A DNA stretch of 64,000 nt from Streptomyces specialis (GTDB lineage Bacteria; Actinomycetota; Actinomycetes; Streptomycetales; Streptomycetaceae), in assembly GCF_001493375.1 (NCBI RefSeq), contig NZ_LN929895.1:647485-711484 (forward strand). The letters run 5' to 3'. The notes under the pieces are model-generated. The model did no database searches, was not told the origin of the DNA, and saw only the letters and a program-made list of their open reading frames with translations. The position numbers were made by a program, and so were the translations under genes. Shown in pieces: positions 8,349 to 16,790 of this stretch; position 1 is the stretch's first letter, and the number at the start of each line of letters is the position of its first letter.

Positions 8349-9268
8349 TCGCCGTACCCCGAGGGCGGGTCCCAGTAGCAGGTGGAGTCCCACTCGACGG
8401 AGCAGTCCCCGTTCTGGTCGGGCCACTCCCAGACCGGCTCCTCCGGCTCCTCCTCGGTGGGGTCGGGGTCCGGCGGCGGCGTGGTCCGCCTCGGTTCGGG
8501 GTCGGGCTGGGTGTCGCGGTCGGTGTCGGGGTCGGGCGCTTCGGCGGTGTCGGCGGGCTGGTTCGCCCCGGGGTCCTGCGCGGGCTCCTGGCCCCCGGCC
8601 GGTGCCTGCTCGCTCTCCTCCGGCTCGCTCTCCTCCTCGGAGGGGGGCTCCTCCCCGCTCGCCGGCGGGGCGCCGGTCTCGGGACCCTGGCTCCAGGGCG
8701 GGGACGAGAAGGGGGACTCGGAGGGCGAGTCGATCTCCGCGCCGTTGGCCTCGTCGTTGATCGAGATCGGCATCTCGTCGGCGCGGGCCATCACGATGCC
8801 GAGCAGTACGCCGCACAGCAGCCCGATGTACAGGAGCTTGCTCCGGGAGGAGGGACCCTCCGGCTCGTCGTCGTCGCCCTCGCGGGCCGCGGCGGCGGCC
8901 TCGGCGGCGCGGTCGGCCTCGATGGCGGCGTCCAGCCCCCACGGGTCGGGCTCGCCGGCGGCGAAGGCCCCCGGCAGGGCGGGGCCGTAGGCGGGGACGG
9001 TCGGGAAACCGGGGAACGCCGGCTGTGGCCCGGTCTCCTCGGGCGGCGGTGGCGCGAACGCGCCCCCGGCGGGAAGGGCCGGCTCGTCGGGGGGCGGCAG
9101 CACCATCACCTCGGCCGGAAAGTCCGGGACCCCGGAAACCCCGGGCGGCAGAGCCGGTACTCCCGGGAGAGGGGCCGTCTCCTCGGCCGCGCTGGTGGGC
9201 GTCTCACCGCAATGCGGGCATATCGCGGCGCCGTTGAGGGCTCCGCGGCAGGCGCTGCACGTGTCCAT
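8345..9268 (-). CDS. Zinc-ribbon single-pass membrane protein
   Basis: A 307-residue protein of a broad actinobacterial type. Residues 4-20 carry a zinc ribbon (CSAC then CPHC), followed by a Pro/Ala-rich linker, a charged segment (EADRAAEAAAAAREGDDDEPEG), one transmembrane helix near residues 143-161 (KLLYIGLLCGVLLGIVMA) and a very acidic, Pro/Glu/Ser-rich tail. Two Cys residues near the end (GDCSVEWDSTCYW) could form a disulphide outside the cell. This suggests a cytosolic ribbon and an extracellular tail. The function is unknown. The last codons overlap the neighbouring hydrolase gene on the other strand. Confidence 0.7.
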   Translation of the reverse strand: MDTCSACRGALNGAAICPHCGETPTSAAEETAPLPGVPALPPGVSGVPDFPAEVMVLPPPDEPALPAGGAFAPPPPEETGPQPAFPGFPTVPAYGPALPGAFAAGEPDPWGLDAAIEADRAAEAAAAAREGDDDEPEGPSSRSKLLYIGLLCGVLLGIVMARADEMPISINDEANGAEIDSPSESPFSSPPWSQGPETGAPPASGEEPPSEEESEPEESEQAPAGGQEPAQDPGANQPADTAEAPDPDTDRDTQPDPEPRRTTPPPDPDPTEEEPEEPVWEWPDQNGDCSVEWDSTCYWDPPSGYGD

Positions 9269-9399
9269 GGCTCCCGATCCGACTGTTGTTTAACCCCGGG
9301 GTAGGGACAGCCTAACGACCAAGTAGGGAAATGTGTCCATAACAATTCGGTCGCCGGGCCGAATGCCCGCCTTCGGCGTGTTCATTCCCGGCGTCCCCG

Positions 9400-10224
9400 T
9401 CATTCCCGCGCGAAGACGCCGATGGCGTCATAAGCGTGCCAGGAGCCTTCCGTTTTCTCCAGCGTCAGCAGATTCTCACCCGCCCGGAACACGTCCGCCG
9501 GAAGCGGCAGTTCCACGGACGACGGCACGAGCGGGGTGTTCGGGCGGGTCGCGTCGCCCTCCAGCGAGCCCTTGGTGGCGCCGCCCTCGAAGGTGAGCGT
9601 GGTGATCTTCCGGCCGTTGACCGCCAGCACGCCCCGGCCCGGGATCGTGGCGTGCGTGTCCGTCATCCACAGCGCGAACCCGGGGTCGGCCACCGGCGCC
9701 GCGTCCAGCTCGAACCGCAGCGTGAACCGGTGCGCGCGGCGGCCCGCCCACTGGTCGGCCGGTCCGGGGTGGAGATACGGCCAGTCCGTCTCCGGACGGC
9801 TGACGCCGTCGCGGTAGTCCACCCCCGCCGGGAACGCCGTGAGGTAGCGCGCGTTGCCGTTCGGCGCGAGCGCGAACTCCAGGCCCTTGTGGTCGAACGA
9901 CCCGACCGCCACGAGCGGTCGCCCGGTCGCGTACGAGGCGACCGTGGTCGCGGACGCCCCGGCCGCCCGCCCGCGCTCGCCCGACGCCAGGACCGTCACC
10001 ACCCGGTAGTGCCAGGTCACCGCCTCCGGGCCCAGCACGCCGTGTGTGAAGTGCGGGTACACGGTCTTCCCGGCCAGCGCGCCCGGCTCCGTCTCCGGCG
10101 CCCGGCCACGCGCCGCGTACACGGCGTAGTGATCGACCGGCGGCTCCCACGGCGCCCGTTCCCAGCGCAGGTCGATCGCCGCGACCCGGCCGGTGGCGCG
10201 GAGTTCCCTGACGGTCTGTGCCAT
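9400..10224 (-). CDS. FN3 plus polysaccharide-lyase-like beta-sandwich protein, partner of PhoD
   Basis: A 274-residue protein that starts two bases after the PhoD stop, so the two genes are translationally coupled. The N-terminal half looks like a fibronectin-III module (IDLRWERAPWEPPVDHYAVYAA ... WHYRVVTV). The C-terminal half resembles the beta-sandwich at the end of rhamnogalacturonan-lyase-type proteins (HRFTLRFELDAAP, ILPADVFRAGENLLTLEKTEGSWHAYDAIGVF). No signal peptide is visible, which is odd beside an exported phosphatase. It may be carried with PhoD or bind carbohydrate. The enzyme class is uncertain. Confidence 0.55.
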   Translation of the reverse strand: MAQTVRELRATGRVAAIDLRWERAPWEPPVDHYAVYAARGRAPETEPGALAGKTVYPHFTHGVLGPEAVTWHYRVVTVLASGERGRAAGASATTVASYATGRPLVAVGSFDHKGLEFALAPNGNARYLTAFPAGVDYRDGVSRPETDWPYLHPGPADQWAGRRAHRFTLRFELDAAPVADPGFALWMTDTHATIPGRGVLAVNGRKITTLTFEGGATKGSLEGDATRPNTPLVPSSVELPLPADVFRAGENLLTLEKTEGSWHAYDAIGVFARE

Positions 10225-10226
10225 GG

Positions 10227-11786
10227 TCAGCCCACTCTCTCCGGGCCGGGACGCCCGGCCTCCGTGACGAAACGCGCGACGGTCGAGACGGGCGCGCCGG
10301 CGTCCGCCTCGACGTACGGCACGGACCGGTAGTCGGCGGTCAGCCCGTCCGGTGTGAGGCGGCACAGGGTGTAGCCCCGGCGCGCGTGGTAGAACCGCAC
10401 CCACGGGTGCCGGGTCCACTCCGCCGCCTGCTCGTCGGTCTCCGCGCCGTCCCCGTCCGACGCGATGGACGACGTGACCAGCTCGGTCCCGACCACCGGC
10501 GAGTCCGGGTCCGCGAAGTCGGCGCGCAGCTCGCCCGCGATCGCCCGGTGCGTGTCCCCGGTCAGCACCACCGGGTTGGCGACGGCCGGGTCGGCGAAGG
10601 TGTCGAGCAGCCGCTGCCGCGCGGCGGGGAAGCCGTCCCACTGGTCGACGCGGTCGTCCCCGACGCGCATCACCGCGACCTGCTGCGCCAGCAGGTTCCA
10701 CCGGGCGCCGGAACGGCGCAGCCCGTCCAGCAGCCAGCGCTCCTGGTCCGGGCCGAGGATGTCCCCGCCGGGCGCGCCCGGGTCCCGGTACTGGCGGGTG
10801 TCGAGCACGTGGAACGACGCCAGGTCGCCGACCGTCAGCCGCCGGTGGAGGCGGGCGTCCGGGCCGCCGGCCGGCAGCGCCGCCTCGGGCAGTGGCGTGT
10901 TCTCGTACAGCGCGCGGTACGCCACCGCGCGGCGCAGCGCGAAGTCCTCCGGCGGGGTGCCGTACCGGGAGGTGTCGGCGCCGTAGTTGTTCTGCACCTC
11001 GTGGTCGTCGGGCGTGACGACGAACGCGGTCGCCGCGTGCGCGGCCTGGAGATCCGGGTCGCTCTTGAACAGGGAGTACCGCACCCGGTACTCCTCCAGC
11101 GTCACCGTCTCCCGGTCGTGCCCCGCGCCCGGGTCGGCGCCCCGCCGCCACAGGCGGTCGGCCGTGATGGCGTACTCGTAGATGTAGTCCCCGAGGAAGA
11201 ACACCATCTCCGGGTCGTCCGCGACGAGATGCCGGTACGCCCCGAACCAGCCCTGGTACCACGCCTGGCAGGACGCCGTGGCGAAGGTGAACGCGCCGGG
11301 CGTCGTCCCGCGCGCCGCCGTGGTGCGGACCCGGCCGGCCGGGCTGATGTGGTCCCCGGCCGCGAACCGGTAGAAGTACGGCCGCCCCGGGCGCAGTCCG
11401 CGCACCCGCGGGTGCACGGCGTGGGCCAGCTCCGGCGTCGCGCGGGCGCTCCCGCGCCGCACCACGCGCCGGAACCCCTCGTCCTCGGCCACCTCCCACC
11501 GCACGTCGAACGGCGCGGGCGGCATCCCGCCGTGCCCGTCGGCCGCCAGCGGCTCGGGCGCCAGCCGGGTCCACAGGACGAACCCGTCCTCGGCCGGGTC
11601 GCCGGAGGCGACGCCGAGGCGGAACGGGTAGTCGCCGGGGACGCGTTCGCCCGTGTACCCGGCCTCGGCGGTGCCGGGCGCGCCCACGCCGGACAGCAGG
11701 GCCGCCGACGAGACGCCGGCGATCCGCAGGAAGGAACGGCGGCGCGGGCGCGCCGGGGGTATCGGTACGGGGGCGCTTGCGTCCAT
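10227..11786 (-). CDS. phoD: PhoD-type alkaline phosphatase/phosphodiesterase, Tat-exported
   Basis: A 519-residue secreted enzyme. Residues 15-24 hold a twin-arginine signal (RRRSFLRIAG), followed by a hydrophobic stretch and likely cleavage near Ala42. An N-terminal Fn3-like domain (LGVASGDPAEDGFVLWTRLAPEPL) precedes the PhoD metallophosphatase core: ATASCQAWYQGWFGAYRHL, FFLGDYIYEY, PDDHEVQNNYG and LTGDTHRA, which hold the Fe/Ca ligands in the family. It releases phosphate from mono- and diesters outside the cell. ATG 11786 gives the Tat peptide directly; upstream in-frame codons are unlikely. The gene leads a two-gene unit with the beta-sandwich protein. PHO-box-like repeats lie upstream. 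Confidence 0.88.
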   Translation of the reverse strand: MDASAPVPIPPARPRRRSFLRIAGVSSAALLSGVGAPGTAEAGYTGERVPGDYPFRLGVASGDPAEDGFVLWTRLAPEPLAADGHGGMPPAPFDVRWEVAEDEGFRRVVRRGSARATPELAHAVHPRVRGLRPGRPYFYRFAAGDHISPAGRVRTTAARGTTPGAFTFATASCQAWYQGWFGAYRHLVADDPEMVFFLGDYIYEYAITADRLWRRGADPGAGHDRETVTLEEYRVRYSLFKSDPDLQAAHAATAFVVTPDDHEVQNNYGADTSRYGTPPEDFALRRAVAYRALYENTPLPEAALPAGGPDARLHRRLTVGDLASFHVLDTRQYRDPGAPGGDILGPDQERWLLDGLRRSGARWNLLAQQVAVMRVGDDRVDQWDGFPAARQRLLDTFADPAVANPVVLTGDTHRAIAGELRADFADPDSPVVGTELVTSSIASDGDGAETDEQAAEWTRHPWVRFYHARRGYTLCRLTPDGLTADYRSVPYVEADAGAPVSTVARFVTEAGRPGPERVG

Positions 11787-11888
11787 GGCGTGGTGCTGTC
11801 CTCGCTCGTGGGGGGCCGCGGGGGGCTTCGCACGGCACGCTCGCCGAGGCGGGTGACGCGCGCGGGGCCCGGCGGCGACCATCAGGGG

Positions 11889-11977
11889 TCACCGAGGTGA
11901 TTTCGCCCGGAAGGGGCACGAGCGGGTGATCCGAAGTGACCCGGACCGGTTCGGGCGCGTTGACCCAGAGGTTCACC
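11889..11977. promoter_or_regulatory. Possible PhoP-box region upstream of phoD
   Basis: Streptomyces PhoP boxes are direct repeats related to GTTCACC at about 11-base spacing. Here GTTCGGG (11949), GTTGACC (11959) and GTTCACC (11971) follow each other, and a TCACCGAGGTGA palindrome lies at 11889-11900. The spacing (10 and 12) is imperfect and the best copies face the VOC gene rather than phoD, so this is a weak call. Confidence 0.3.
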
Positions 11978-12029
11978 GGGCCCGGACGGGCCGCGTGGAC
12001 GGGCCGCATGAACGGAAGGGGCACTGGTC

Positions 12030-12803
12030 ATGTCCGACTTCCCCGAGGGGACGCCCTGCTGGATCGACGTCACGCTCCCGGACCCGAGGGCGGGGAAACG
12101 GTTCTACGGCGCGCTGTTCGGCTGGACCTTCGCGGAGGGCGCGGCGGAGTACGGCGGTTTCTACTCCCCGGCGTTCTCCCGCGGCGAGCCGGTCGGCGCG
12201 GTGGTGCCGCAGTTGCCGTGGCAGGACGAACCCCCGGCCTGGACGCTGTACTTCGCGACGTCCGACATCAAGGCCACCGCCGCCAGGGTGCTGGACCACG
12301 GCGGGTCGCTGCTGATGGAGCCCATGGAGATCGGCCAGTTCGGCAGCATGCTGCTGGCGCGGGACCCGGGCGACGTGCCGTTCGCGGCGTGGCAGGGCGG
12401 GGAGCGGCACGGTTTCCGGGGGCGCGACGGGCACGGGATGTTCCGCTGGGCGGAGATCGTCACCCGCGACGCGGACGCGGCCGACACGTTCTTCTCCGCC
12501 GTCTTCCCGTTCGAGGCGCGGCCCGCCCCCGCGTCGCGGGGCACGGACCACGTGCTGTGGCACCTCGGCGGTGTGCCCGTCGCCGGACGCGTGCGGATGC
12601 CGCCGGACACACCGGACGACGTGCCGCCGCGCGTCGACGTGCACTTCGCGGTCGGCGACTGCGACGCGGCGGTGGCCGCCGTCCGCCGCCTCGGCGGCCA
12701 CCTCGTCGCGGGCCCGTCCGACGGCCCGCACGGCCGCCGGGCCACCGTCACCGACCCGCTGGGCGCGGGGTTCGTGGTGGTCGATCCGCGCGGCGGCCGG
12801 TGA
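12030..12803 (+). CDS. Two-domain VOC (glyoxalase/bleomycin-resistance-like) protein
   Basis: A 257-residue cytosolic protein with two vicinal-oxygen-chelate modules. The first is PCWIDVTLPDPRAGKRFYGALFGWTF ... LLARDPGDVPFAAWQ. The second starts FRWAEIVTRDADAADTFFSAVFPF and ends ATVTDPLGAGFVVVDP. Streptomyces relatives are often called glyoxalases or antibiotic-binding proteins; the real substrate is rarely known. GGAAGGGG sits about 13 bases before ATG. The gene is divergent from phoD across 243 bp. Confidence 0.82.
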   Translation: MSDFPEGTPCWIDVTLPDPRAGKRFYGALFGWTFAEGAAEYGGFYSPAFSRGEPVGAVVPQLPWQDEPPAWTLYFATSDIKATAARVLDHGGSLLMEPMEIGQFGSMLLARDPGDVPFAAWQGGERHGFRGRDGHGMFRWAEIVTRDADAADTFFSAVFPFEARPAPASRGTDHVLWHLGGVPVAGRVRMPPDTPDDVPPRVDVHFAVGDCDAAVAAVRRLGGHLVAGPSDGPHGRRATVTDPLGAGFVVVDPRGGR

Positions 12804-12877
12804 AATCCGACTCCCGTTCCCCGAGCCGCTCTTACGGGCGGCGCGGGTGCGTGGGCCACCGGGCTAGCGTGGACGGC

Positions 12878-13081
12878 ATGGCTGAGCACCATGTGATCCG
12901 CGTCCGGTTCGACGGCGGCCCACGCGACGGCCGTACCGTCGACGTCGTCATCACCGACCGGGTTCCGCTGCCGCTGATGCTGGCGGCCCGGCAGGCGCCG
13001 GGGTTGTACCACCTGCGGTCCACCGAGGGCCGCGGCACTCGCTACGCGTGGATCGACGACCTGCCCGCCCGTTCCTCCTAG
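12878..13081 (+). CDS. Conserved small hypothetical protein (67 aa)
   Basis: A short gene starting at ATG 12878, 74 bases after the VOC gene. The product begins MAEHHVIRVRFDGGPRDGRTVDV and ends RYAWIDDLPARSS, a compact beta-type pattern also found as small single-domain proteins in streptomycetes. No cysteine cluster or membrane segment is present. No good ribosome site is visible. The function is unknown. Confidence 0.5.
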   Translation: MAEHHVIRVRFDGGPRDGRTVDVVITDRVPLPLMLAARQAPGLYHLRSTEGRGTRYAWIDDLPARSS

Positions 13082-13130
13082 ATCCGTTCCGGCTGGGTCC
13101 GTTCCTGCTGGGTCCGCCCGGCCCGCTTCC

Positions 13131-14027
13131 TCACGCGTCCGCCGTGCGGAGGAACGCCTCAAGGCCCGCGAGGTCGTCGGTGTTGAGGTGATCGACGTCC
13201 GCCGCGACCAGTTCCCGCCACACCGCCTCGCGCGCCGCGCCGGGCTGGTCGGGCGTCGCCCAGAACCGCACGCGCTGCCCGCGCGCGTGCGCGGTGGCGG
13301 TGACGCGGCGCAGCGTGTCCCGTTCCGCCGCCGGCATCGGGCCGGTGCCCTGCCAGGTGAAGGTGCTGTTCCAGTTGGAGCTGATCAGCGGGATGAACGA
13401 GGCGGGCGCGGGCGGGTCCGCGAGCAGGTCGTCCAGCCGGCCGTCGTAGAAGGTGTGGCGTATTCGCTCGGCCGCCATCGGCACCCGGGCGGCGCGGTCG
13501 CCGGATATCACGGCGGTGACGGCCCGGGCGTGGGTCCGGCCGCCGGCCGCCTTGCTGAGGACGGAGTGGTACGGGCGCAGCCGGCGGGCGAGTTCGCGGT
13601 AGGTGGCGTCGCCGGTGTTCTTGATGTCGATCAGGAGTTGCAGCGACACGTCGTGACCCCGGTACACCCGGCCGCCGTTGGCCCTGATCCGGGCCAGCAG
13701 CGGGTCGAGGTACAGCGCCTCCAGGGTGCGGGCCGGGTCGAGCTGCCACGCGTCGTGGGCGACGAGCAACTGGCCGTCCACCAGCCAGATGTCGGCCTCC
13801 ACGCTGGTGAACCCGTGGGCGAGCGCGTCGTGCAGCGGGCGGTCGTGCTCGTAGTCGTTGTGGGCGTGCGCGCGGCGCAGCGGCGTGACGCCCCCGCGCG
13901 GGGCGGCCTGCGCGGCGGAGGTCGGGGCGGAGGGGGCGGCGAGCGCGGGTGTGGCGACGGCGGTCGCGAGCCCGGCGGTGAGGGCGGCGGCGGCCCCGAT
14001 GGCACGGCGACGGCTGGGGAATGTCAC
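13131..14027 (-). CDS. Secreted glycerophosphodiester phosphodiesterase-like protein
   Basis: A 298-residue exported protein. GTG 14027 is preceded by GGAGG at ideal distance and gives a Tat-like signal peptide (FPSRRRAIGAAAALTAGL, cleavage near ALA-AP). The mature part is a PI-PLC/GDPD TIM barrel: RRAHAHNDYEHDRPL (catalytic His region), VEADIWLVDGQLLVAHD (Glu and Asp metal ligands and second His), and QLLIDIKN. Such enzymes cleave phospholipid headgroup diesters or are metal-dependent lipases outside the cell. The length is slightly above a minimal GDPD. It is divergent from the broken gene at 14094. Confidence 0.82.
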   Translation of the reverse strand: MTFPSRRRAIGAAAALTAGLATAVATPALAAPSAPTSAAQAAPRGGVTPLRRAHAHNDYEHDRPLHDALAHGFTSVEADIWLVDGQLLVAHDAWQLDPARTLEALYLDPLLARIRANGGRVYRGHDVSLQLLIDIKNTGDATYRELARRLRPYHSVLSKAAGGRTHARAVTAVISGDRAARVPMAAERIRHTFYDGRLDDLLADPPAPASFIPLISSNWNSTFTWQGTGPMPAAERDTLRRVTATAHARGQRVRFWATPDQPGAAREAVWRELVAADVDHLNTDDLAGLEAFLRTADA

Positions 14028-14204
14028 GATTCCTCCCGGGCGGTATGGGTGACGCGAGTGAGTATCCGGGGAGGAAGCGGCCAAGTGGCGGGCGTGGTCG
14101 AAAAGTTCTTCGAAGGGTCACCCGGGCTTTCCGCGACGCGGGTCTGGTACGCGGCCTACGGATCGAATATGTGGCCGGACCGGCTCCGCCCCGGGCGCCG
14201 CCCC

Positions 14205-14333
14205 GCGCCTCTTTTCACAACTCCCCTCTGCCCCAGGCGAAGGAAGTGGGGGAGTCTCTGTCTCGGCGCAGCCCGTGCAACACAAAGGAGCAGTTGAGCC
14301 CACCACCTAGTACCAGCTGCTCCGTCCCCGCGT
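14205..14333. other. Compositionally foreign segment inside the broken GGCT-like gene
   Basis: Roughly 58 percent GC with few CpG pairs, against more than 70 percent GC in its neighbours. It contains a GGAGCAG ... CTGCTCC inverted repeat (14289-14295, 14318-14324). It lies directly before the adapter-like stretch and does not fit the reading frame of the host gene. It is probably chimeric read material. Confidence 0.5.
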
Positions 14334-14366
14334 CGCCGGCGGCGTCGGGGGGGTATAAGAGACACC
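14334..14366. other. Nextera (Tn5) adapter-like sequence, site 1
   Basis: A 33-base ungapped match to the Nextera read-1 adapter at 26 positions, including an exact GTATAAGAGACA (12 bases) and GCGTC at the exact expected spacing. All differences put G or C in place of the adapter base. The minus-strand translation gives CLLYPPDAAG, close to the peptide CLLYTSDAAD known from adapter-contaminated assemblies. Confidence 0.85.
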
Positions 14367-14894
14367 CCCCCGGCGGCCGCGACCCGCGCCCGCCCCTGCG
14401 GTCCGCGCCCGTGACCCTGCCCGGCGTGCTGTACTTCGCCACCGAGTCGGCCGTGTGGACGGGCGGGCGCGCGTTCCTCGACCCGGCCGCGCCCGGTGTC
14501 GCCCACGGGCACGCGTACCTGCTGACCGCCGGGCAGTTCTCCGACATCGCCGCCCAGGAGATGGGCCGCCCGCCGGGCGCCGACCTGGACCTGCGCGAGG
14601 TGCTGGGCACCGGGCGCGCCCGGCTCGGCCCCGGGCGGTACGAGACGCTGGTGCTGGCCGGGCGGCGCGACGGGTTCCCGGTGCTGACGTTCACCGCGCC
14701 GTGGAGCCGCGCCGACGTCCCCGGCAACGCGCCCTCGGCGGCCTATCTGCGGCACCTGGGCGCGGGCCTGATCGCCGCGCAGGGCTGGAACGCGGCCCGC
14801 GCTGCCGCGTACCTCGCGACCCGGCCCGGCGCGGCGGGGCACTGGACGGCGGCCTCGGTCGAAACCCTGCTGCGGGACGGCCCGTGACGGCCGC

Positions 14895-16037
14895 TCAGCC
14901 CGCCTGTTCCGCGTGGCGGCGGATCTGGTCGGCGGTCAGCACGTACCCCGTCTCGGTGTCGGTGACGGAACGGGCGAAGACCATCCCGTACACCTGGCCG
15001 TCCGTGGTGAGCAGCGGCCCGCCGGAGTTCCCCGGGCGGACCAGGGAGCGGACGGTGTAGATGTCGCGGGTGACGACGCTGTCGCCGTGGATGTCCTGCC
15101 CCCGGGCCGCCGTCCGCCCGGCGACCGTGGCGGCGCGCAGGTCCAGGCCGCCGTCCTCCGGATAACCCGCGACGACCGCCGGGTCGCCGCGCGTGGCGTC
15201 GTCCGCGAAGTCGACGGCGGGCGCGTCGAGCCCCGGCACGCGGAGCACCGCCACGTCGGTGTCCGGGTCGAACAGGATGATCTCCGCCTCCAGCCGCCGC
15301 CCCACGCCCCCGACCTGCACGGCCGTCACGGTGGCGCCGTCCACGACGTGCGCGTTCGTCATCACGCGCTCCGGCGCGTAGACGAAGCCGCTGCCCTCGT
15401 GCCCCGAGAGGCCCGCGCTGGCCGTGACCTTCACCGTGGAACGCTGCGCGGCGGTGACGGCGGCCTGGGTCACGTTGTCGCCGGAGGGGGCCGGGACGTC
15501 GGCGGTCGGATCGTTCTCGAACGGGTTGAACACCTGGGGGAACCCGGCGTCCGTCAGCGCGCCCGTCGCCCGGCTGAACCACGTCGGCGCCTGCGCGGGC
15601 ATCCGGTCCTGGACGCCGCCCAGCACCGCCGAGTCCTGCACCGCCTGGTTCAGCCCGGGGGAGGGGGTGGGGACCAGGGCGCTGGCGACGATCCAGGCGA
15701 CGAGCAGCGCCGCCGCCGCGTTGAACCCCGAGCCGCCCACACCGTCCACCCAGCGGGCCGGGGCGCGCTTGAGCGTCGCGCGCAGCCGGAGGGCCAGCGG
15801 CCAGGTGAGCGCCTGCCCCACGGCGGCCGGGACCAGCACGACGACGAGGGCGACGATGGTCGCCGACGCCGAGCCCGGCGTCATCCGCTCGACCACGAAC
15901 GGCAGCAGCCACACCCCGAGCGCGGCGCCGCCGACGAACCCGGCCAGGGAGATGACGCCCGCGATCAGGCCGCGCTGGAACCCGGAGACGGCCGCGAGCA
16001 CGACCGCCACCAGCAGCAGCAAGTCCAGCAGATTCAC
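14895..16037 (-). CDS. MarP-type membrane serine protease
   Basis: A 380-residue protein with four hydrophobic helices in residues 1-125 (a CvpA-like region) and a chymotrypsin-fold protease domain behind them. The triad is visible: His230 in TNAHVVDG, Asp261 in DTDVAVLRV and Ser338 in RPGNSGGPL. In mycobacteria MarP is a periplasmic protease needed to survive acid and oxidative stress, acting on cell-wall hydrolase processing; the same architecture suggests a stress role here. It starts at GTG 16037. It converges on the broken GGCT-like gene with eight bases between stops. Confidence 0.87.
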   Translation of the reverse strand: MNLLDLLLLVAVVLAAVSGFQRGLIAGVISLAGFVGGAALGVWLLPFVVERMTPGSASATIVALVVVLVPAAVGQALTWPLALRLRATLKRAPARWVDGVGGSGFNAAAALLVAWIVASALVPTPSPGLNQAVQDSAVLGGVQDRMPAQAPTWFSRATGALTDAGFPQVFNPFENDPTADVPAPSGDNVTQAAVTAAQRSTVKVTASAGLSGHEGSGFVYAPERVMTNAHVVDGATVTAVQVGGVGRRLEAEIILFDPDTDVAVLRVPGLDAPAVDFADDATRGDPAVVAGYPEDGGLDLRAATVAGRTAARGQDIHGDSVVTRDIYTVRSLVRPGNSGGPLLTTDGQVYGMVFARSVTDTETGYVLTADQIRRHAEQAG

Positions 16038-16164
16038 CGGCGGCGCCCCTCAGTCCCGTTTCATCGCAGAAGGAACGAAGTGTGCCACCCGGCGGGTTCC
16101 CGCGCGCCCCCCGGCCCCCCGCCGGTCCGGCGGGGGCGGTGTTCACCGGGTTCACCGGCCCCGG

Positions 16165-16584
16165 TCAGTCGAAGTCGAACAGCGGTCCGGTCCAGGTCAG
16201 TCCCAGTTCGTCGCCGGCGAAGGCGATCAGCGCGAACAGCGCCAGCGCCGCCCCGGCCAGCGCCAAGTCCTTGAGGAAGTGGATCATCTCGTTCTGCCGG
16301 GCTCCCGCGTCCGTCTCCTTCCAGAACGGGTGCATCAGCAGCGCGGTCGGCAGCAGGAAGAGCGCCAGCAGCAGGGCGCCGAGGTCGGCCCAGACGCCGA
16401 GCAGCACGCTCAGCGCCCCGACCAGCAGCAGCACCCCCGAACCGAGGACCGCCGCCCGCGCGGCGGGCACCCCCTTGGACTGGGCGTAACCGGCCATCGC
16501 CTTGCTCTGGGTCAGATGGCCGATCGCCGAATTGAGGAAGACGAGGACGAACAGGACACGTCCGATCAGCACTACGAGATCCAT
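16165..16584 (-). CDS. DoxX family membrane protein
   Basis: A 139-residue protein with four transmembrane helices (LIGRVLFVLVFLNSAIGHL; AAVLGSGVLLLVGALSVLL; LGALLLALFLLPTALLMHPFW; LALAGAALALFALIAFAG). The pattern R-x-x-F-x-x-F-x-x-x-G-x-x-H-L is typical of DoxX. Relatives work in membrane redox, for example with thiosulfate:quinone oxidoreductase or mycobacterial SodA/SseA. GGAGG five bases before ATG 16584 fixes the start. It lies divergent to the sigma factor across 206 bp. Confidence 0.82.
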   Translation of the reverse strand: MDLVVLIGRVLFVLVFLNSAIGHLTQSKAMAGYAQSKGVPAARAAVLGSGVLLLVGALSVLLGVWADLGALLLALFLLPTALLMHPFWKETDAGARQNEMIHFLKDLALAGAALALFALIAFAGDELGLTWTGPLFDFD

Positions 16585-16678
16585 CGCGCCTCCTTGGCGG
16601 GGCAGACCTCCACTTTGCTTCCGCACCGGTCGGCGGGCAACCGGAGGGGCTCCGGCGCCCGGCCGCGCGCCCGCCCGT

Positions 16679-16703
16679 GTTTACCCGTTCCGGGGCCGGG
16701 CAA
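16679..16703 (+). promoter_or_regulatory. Possible SigB-type promoter of the sigma factor gene
   Basis: GTTT (16679-16682), then 15 bases, then GGGCAA (16698-16703). This resembles the GTTT-N14-16-GGGTAT pattern read by Streptomyces SigB-family factors, which often drive their own genes. It sits about 90 bases upstream of the start. Confidence 0.35.
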
Positions 16704-16790
16704 GGGAAGAGAGTGCCCAGGACGAAAAGCGCATAAAGCGTAAAAAGGCACTCTCGCGGAATCCGCCGTCGACGCCTTGGGAGATTCGTC

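Larger units (their letters stand above)
14094..14887 (+). pseudogene. Gamma-glutamylcyclotransferase-like gene, interrupted by an adapter-bearing insert
   Basis: The 5' part (frame of 14142) encodes VWYAAYGSNMWPDRL, the YGSNM signature of the GGCT fold. The 3' part (another frame, from about 14370) encodes RDPRPPLRSAPVTLPGVLYF, then GRAFLDPAAPGVAHGHAYLL and a normal C-terminus. Streptomyces homologs, often misnamed histone deacetylase, carry these blocks in one frame with roughly 30 residues between YGSNM and LYFA. Here the gap is about 230 bases. The extra sequence ends in an adapter-like stretch (14334-14366) preceded by about 125 bases of unusual composition. The gene is probably intact in the organism. 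The usual Met before R-V-W-Y-A-A is ACG here; GTG 14094 is the nearest upstream start. Confidence 0.65.

Noticed and set aside
8345..9268. Opposite-strand long frame through the zinc-ribbon gene
   Set aside because: It is a compositional shadow: Val/Gly/Arg-rich, no family pattern and no start signals, like most long antisense frames in this GC-rich DNA.
13082..13130. Tandem TCCGTTCC-GCTGGG words as a regulatory repeat
   Set aside because: Only two imperfect copies in a short convergent gap; more likely a local duplication without function.
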